From NCBI GenBank assembly GCA_017557345.1, contig JAFYZR010000001.1:1-40695 (forward strand): a DNA stretch of 40,695 nt, given 5' to 3'. Both the position numbers and the translations under genes were made by a program. The stretch comes from Paludibacteraceae bacterium. Lineage in GTDB: Bacteria > Bacteroidota > Bacteroidia > Bacteroidales > Paludibacteraceae. This document shows positions 40,631 to 40,695 of the stretch, piece by piece (positions within the stretch are counted from its first letter, which is position 1; every line of letters begins with the position of its first letter). The notes below the pieces were generated by a model that did not search any database, had not been told where the DNA came from, and saw only the letters and a program-made list of their open reading frames with translations.

Positions 40631-40695
40631 ATTTTGTAACAATTTTAGCACGTTTTAATGATTTTATCGTTATAACGTTGTCCGGATTTCGGACA

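Noticed and set aside
1-40695. tRNA, rRNA, IS elements, prophage genes, toxin-antitoxin or restriction systems
   Set aside because: I looked on both strands and saw no cloverleaf, transposase, integrase or related motif.

Overview
The window reads as chromosome from a Bacteroidales bacterium, probably an uncultivated gut-type lineage. The evidence is seven promoters of the Bacteroidota form (TTG, about 20 nt, TAnnTTTG) with one weaker one, an almost complete lack of Shine-Dalgarno sites, A/T-rich leaders, and families typical of the order: BspA-type LRR and FISUMP surface protein, C10 and M6 proteases, DUF4292, a DUF3078-like protein, and a SecA of about 1,116 aa. I saw no tRNA, rRNA, IS element, phage gene or CRISPR array.

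Layout. 1-120 is the start of a leftward gene cut by the window edge. 307-1878 is glyS, converging on a leftward operon (6464 to 1976): pdxJ, exbB, exbD, tonB, DJ-1-like, aminotransferase. 6796-13779 is a rightward operon: giant LRR surface protein, nadK, lgt, fmt, HD-domain protein. 19010-13809 runs leftward: secA, DUF3078-like, outer-membrane protein. 19373-25366 runs rightward: M6 protease, C10 protease, lipid kinase, dut. 25449-32689 is a tightly overlapped rightward run: TPR, DUF4292, EnvC-like, FKBP, Cys-rich lipoprotein, rimM, TrmH, U32 and its detached tail, pectinesterase. It collides with leftward nadC. 33992-37295 carries an outer-membrane protein, a lipoprotein hydrolase, a lipoprotein and rlmH. 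40562-37378 runs leftward: EF-hand membrane protein, M23/LysM protein, four-helix-bundle protein.

Envelope biogenesis dominates (SecA, Lgt, ExbBD-TonB, EnvC, M23, several lipoproteins). Three large secreted proteins share a short C-terminal tag of the kind seen on exported Bacteroidales proteins. Housekeeping genes are often coupled directly behind surface genes.

The least expected content is a layer of short-period repeats. (1) Degenerate 7-nt arrays, usually five units or 34-42 nt, fill the operon spacers, abut promoter -33 boxes, and also lie in frame inside nadK, fmt, the M6 protease, U32 and pectinesterase. (2) A cassette of about 61 nt occurs three times, each ending at a start codon (fmt, dut, four-helix gene). 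(3) A four-copy element has two AATTGAACATTTT-like boxes around an 11-nt-periodic core; one copy is longer by exactly 22 nt. Separately, the FISUMP domain of the LRR protein has the codon pattern expected of a diversity-generating-retroelement variable region, although no reverse transcriptase lies in the window.
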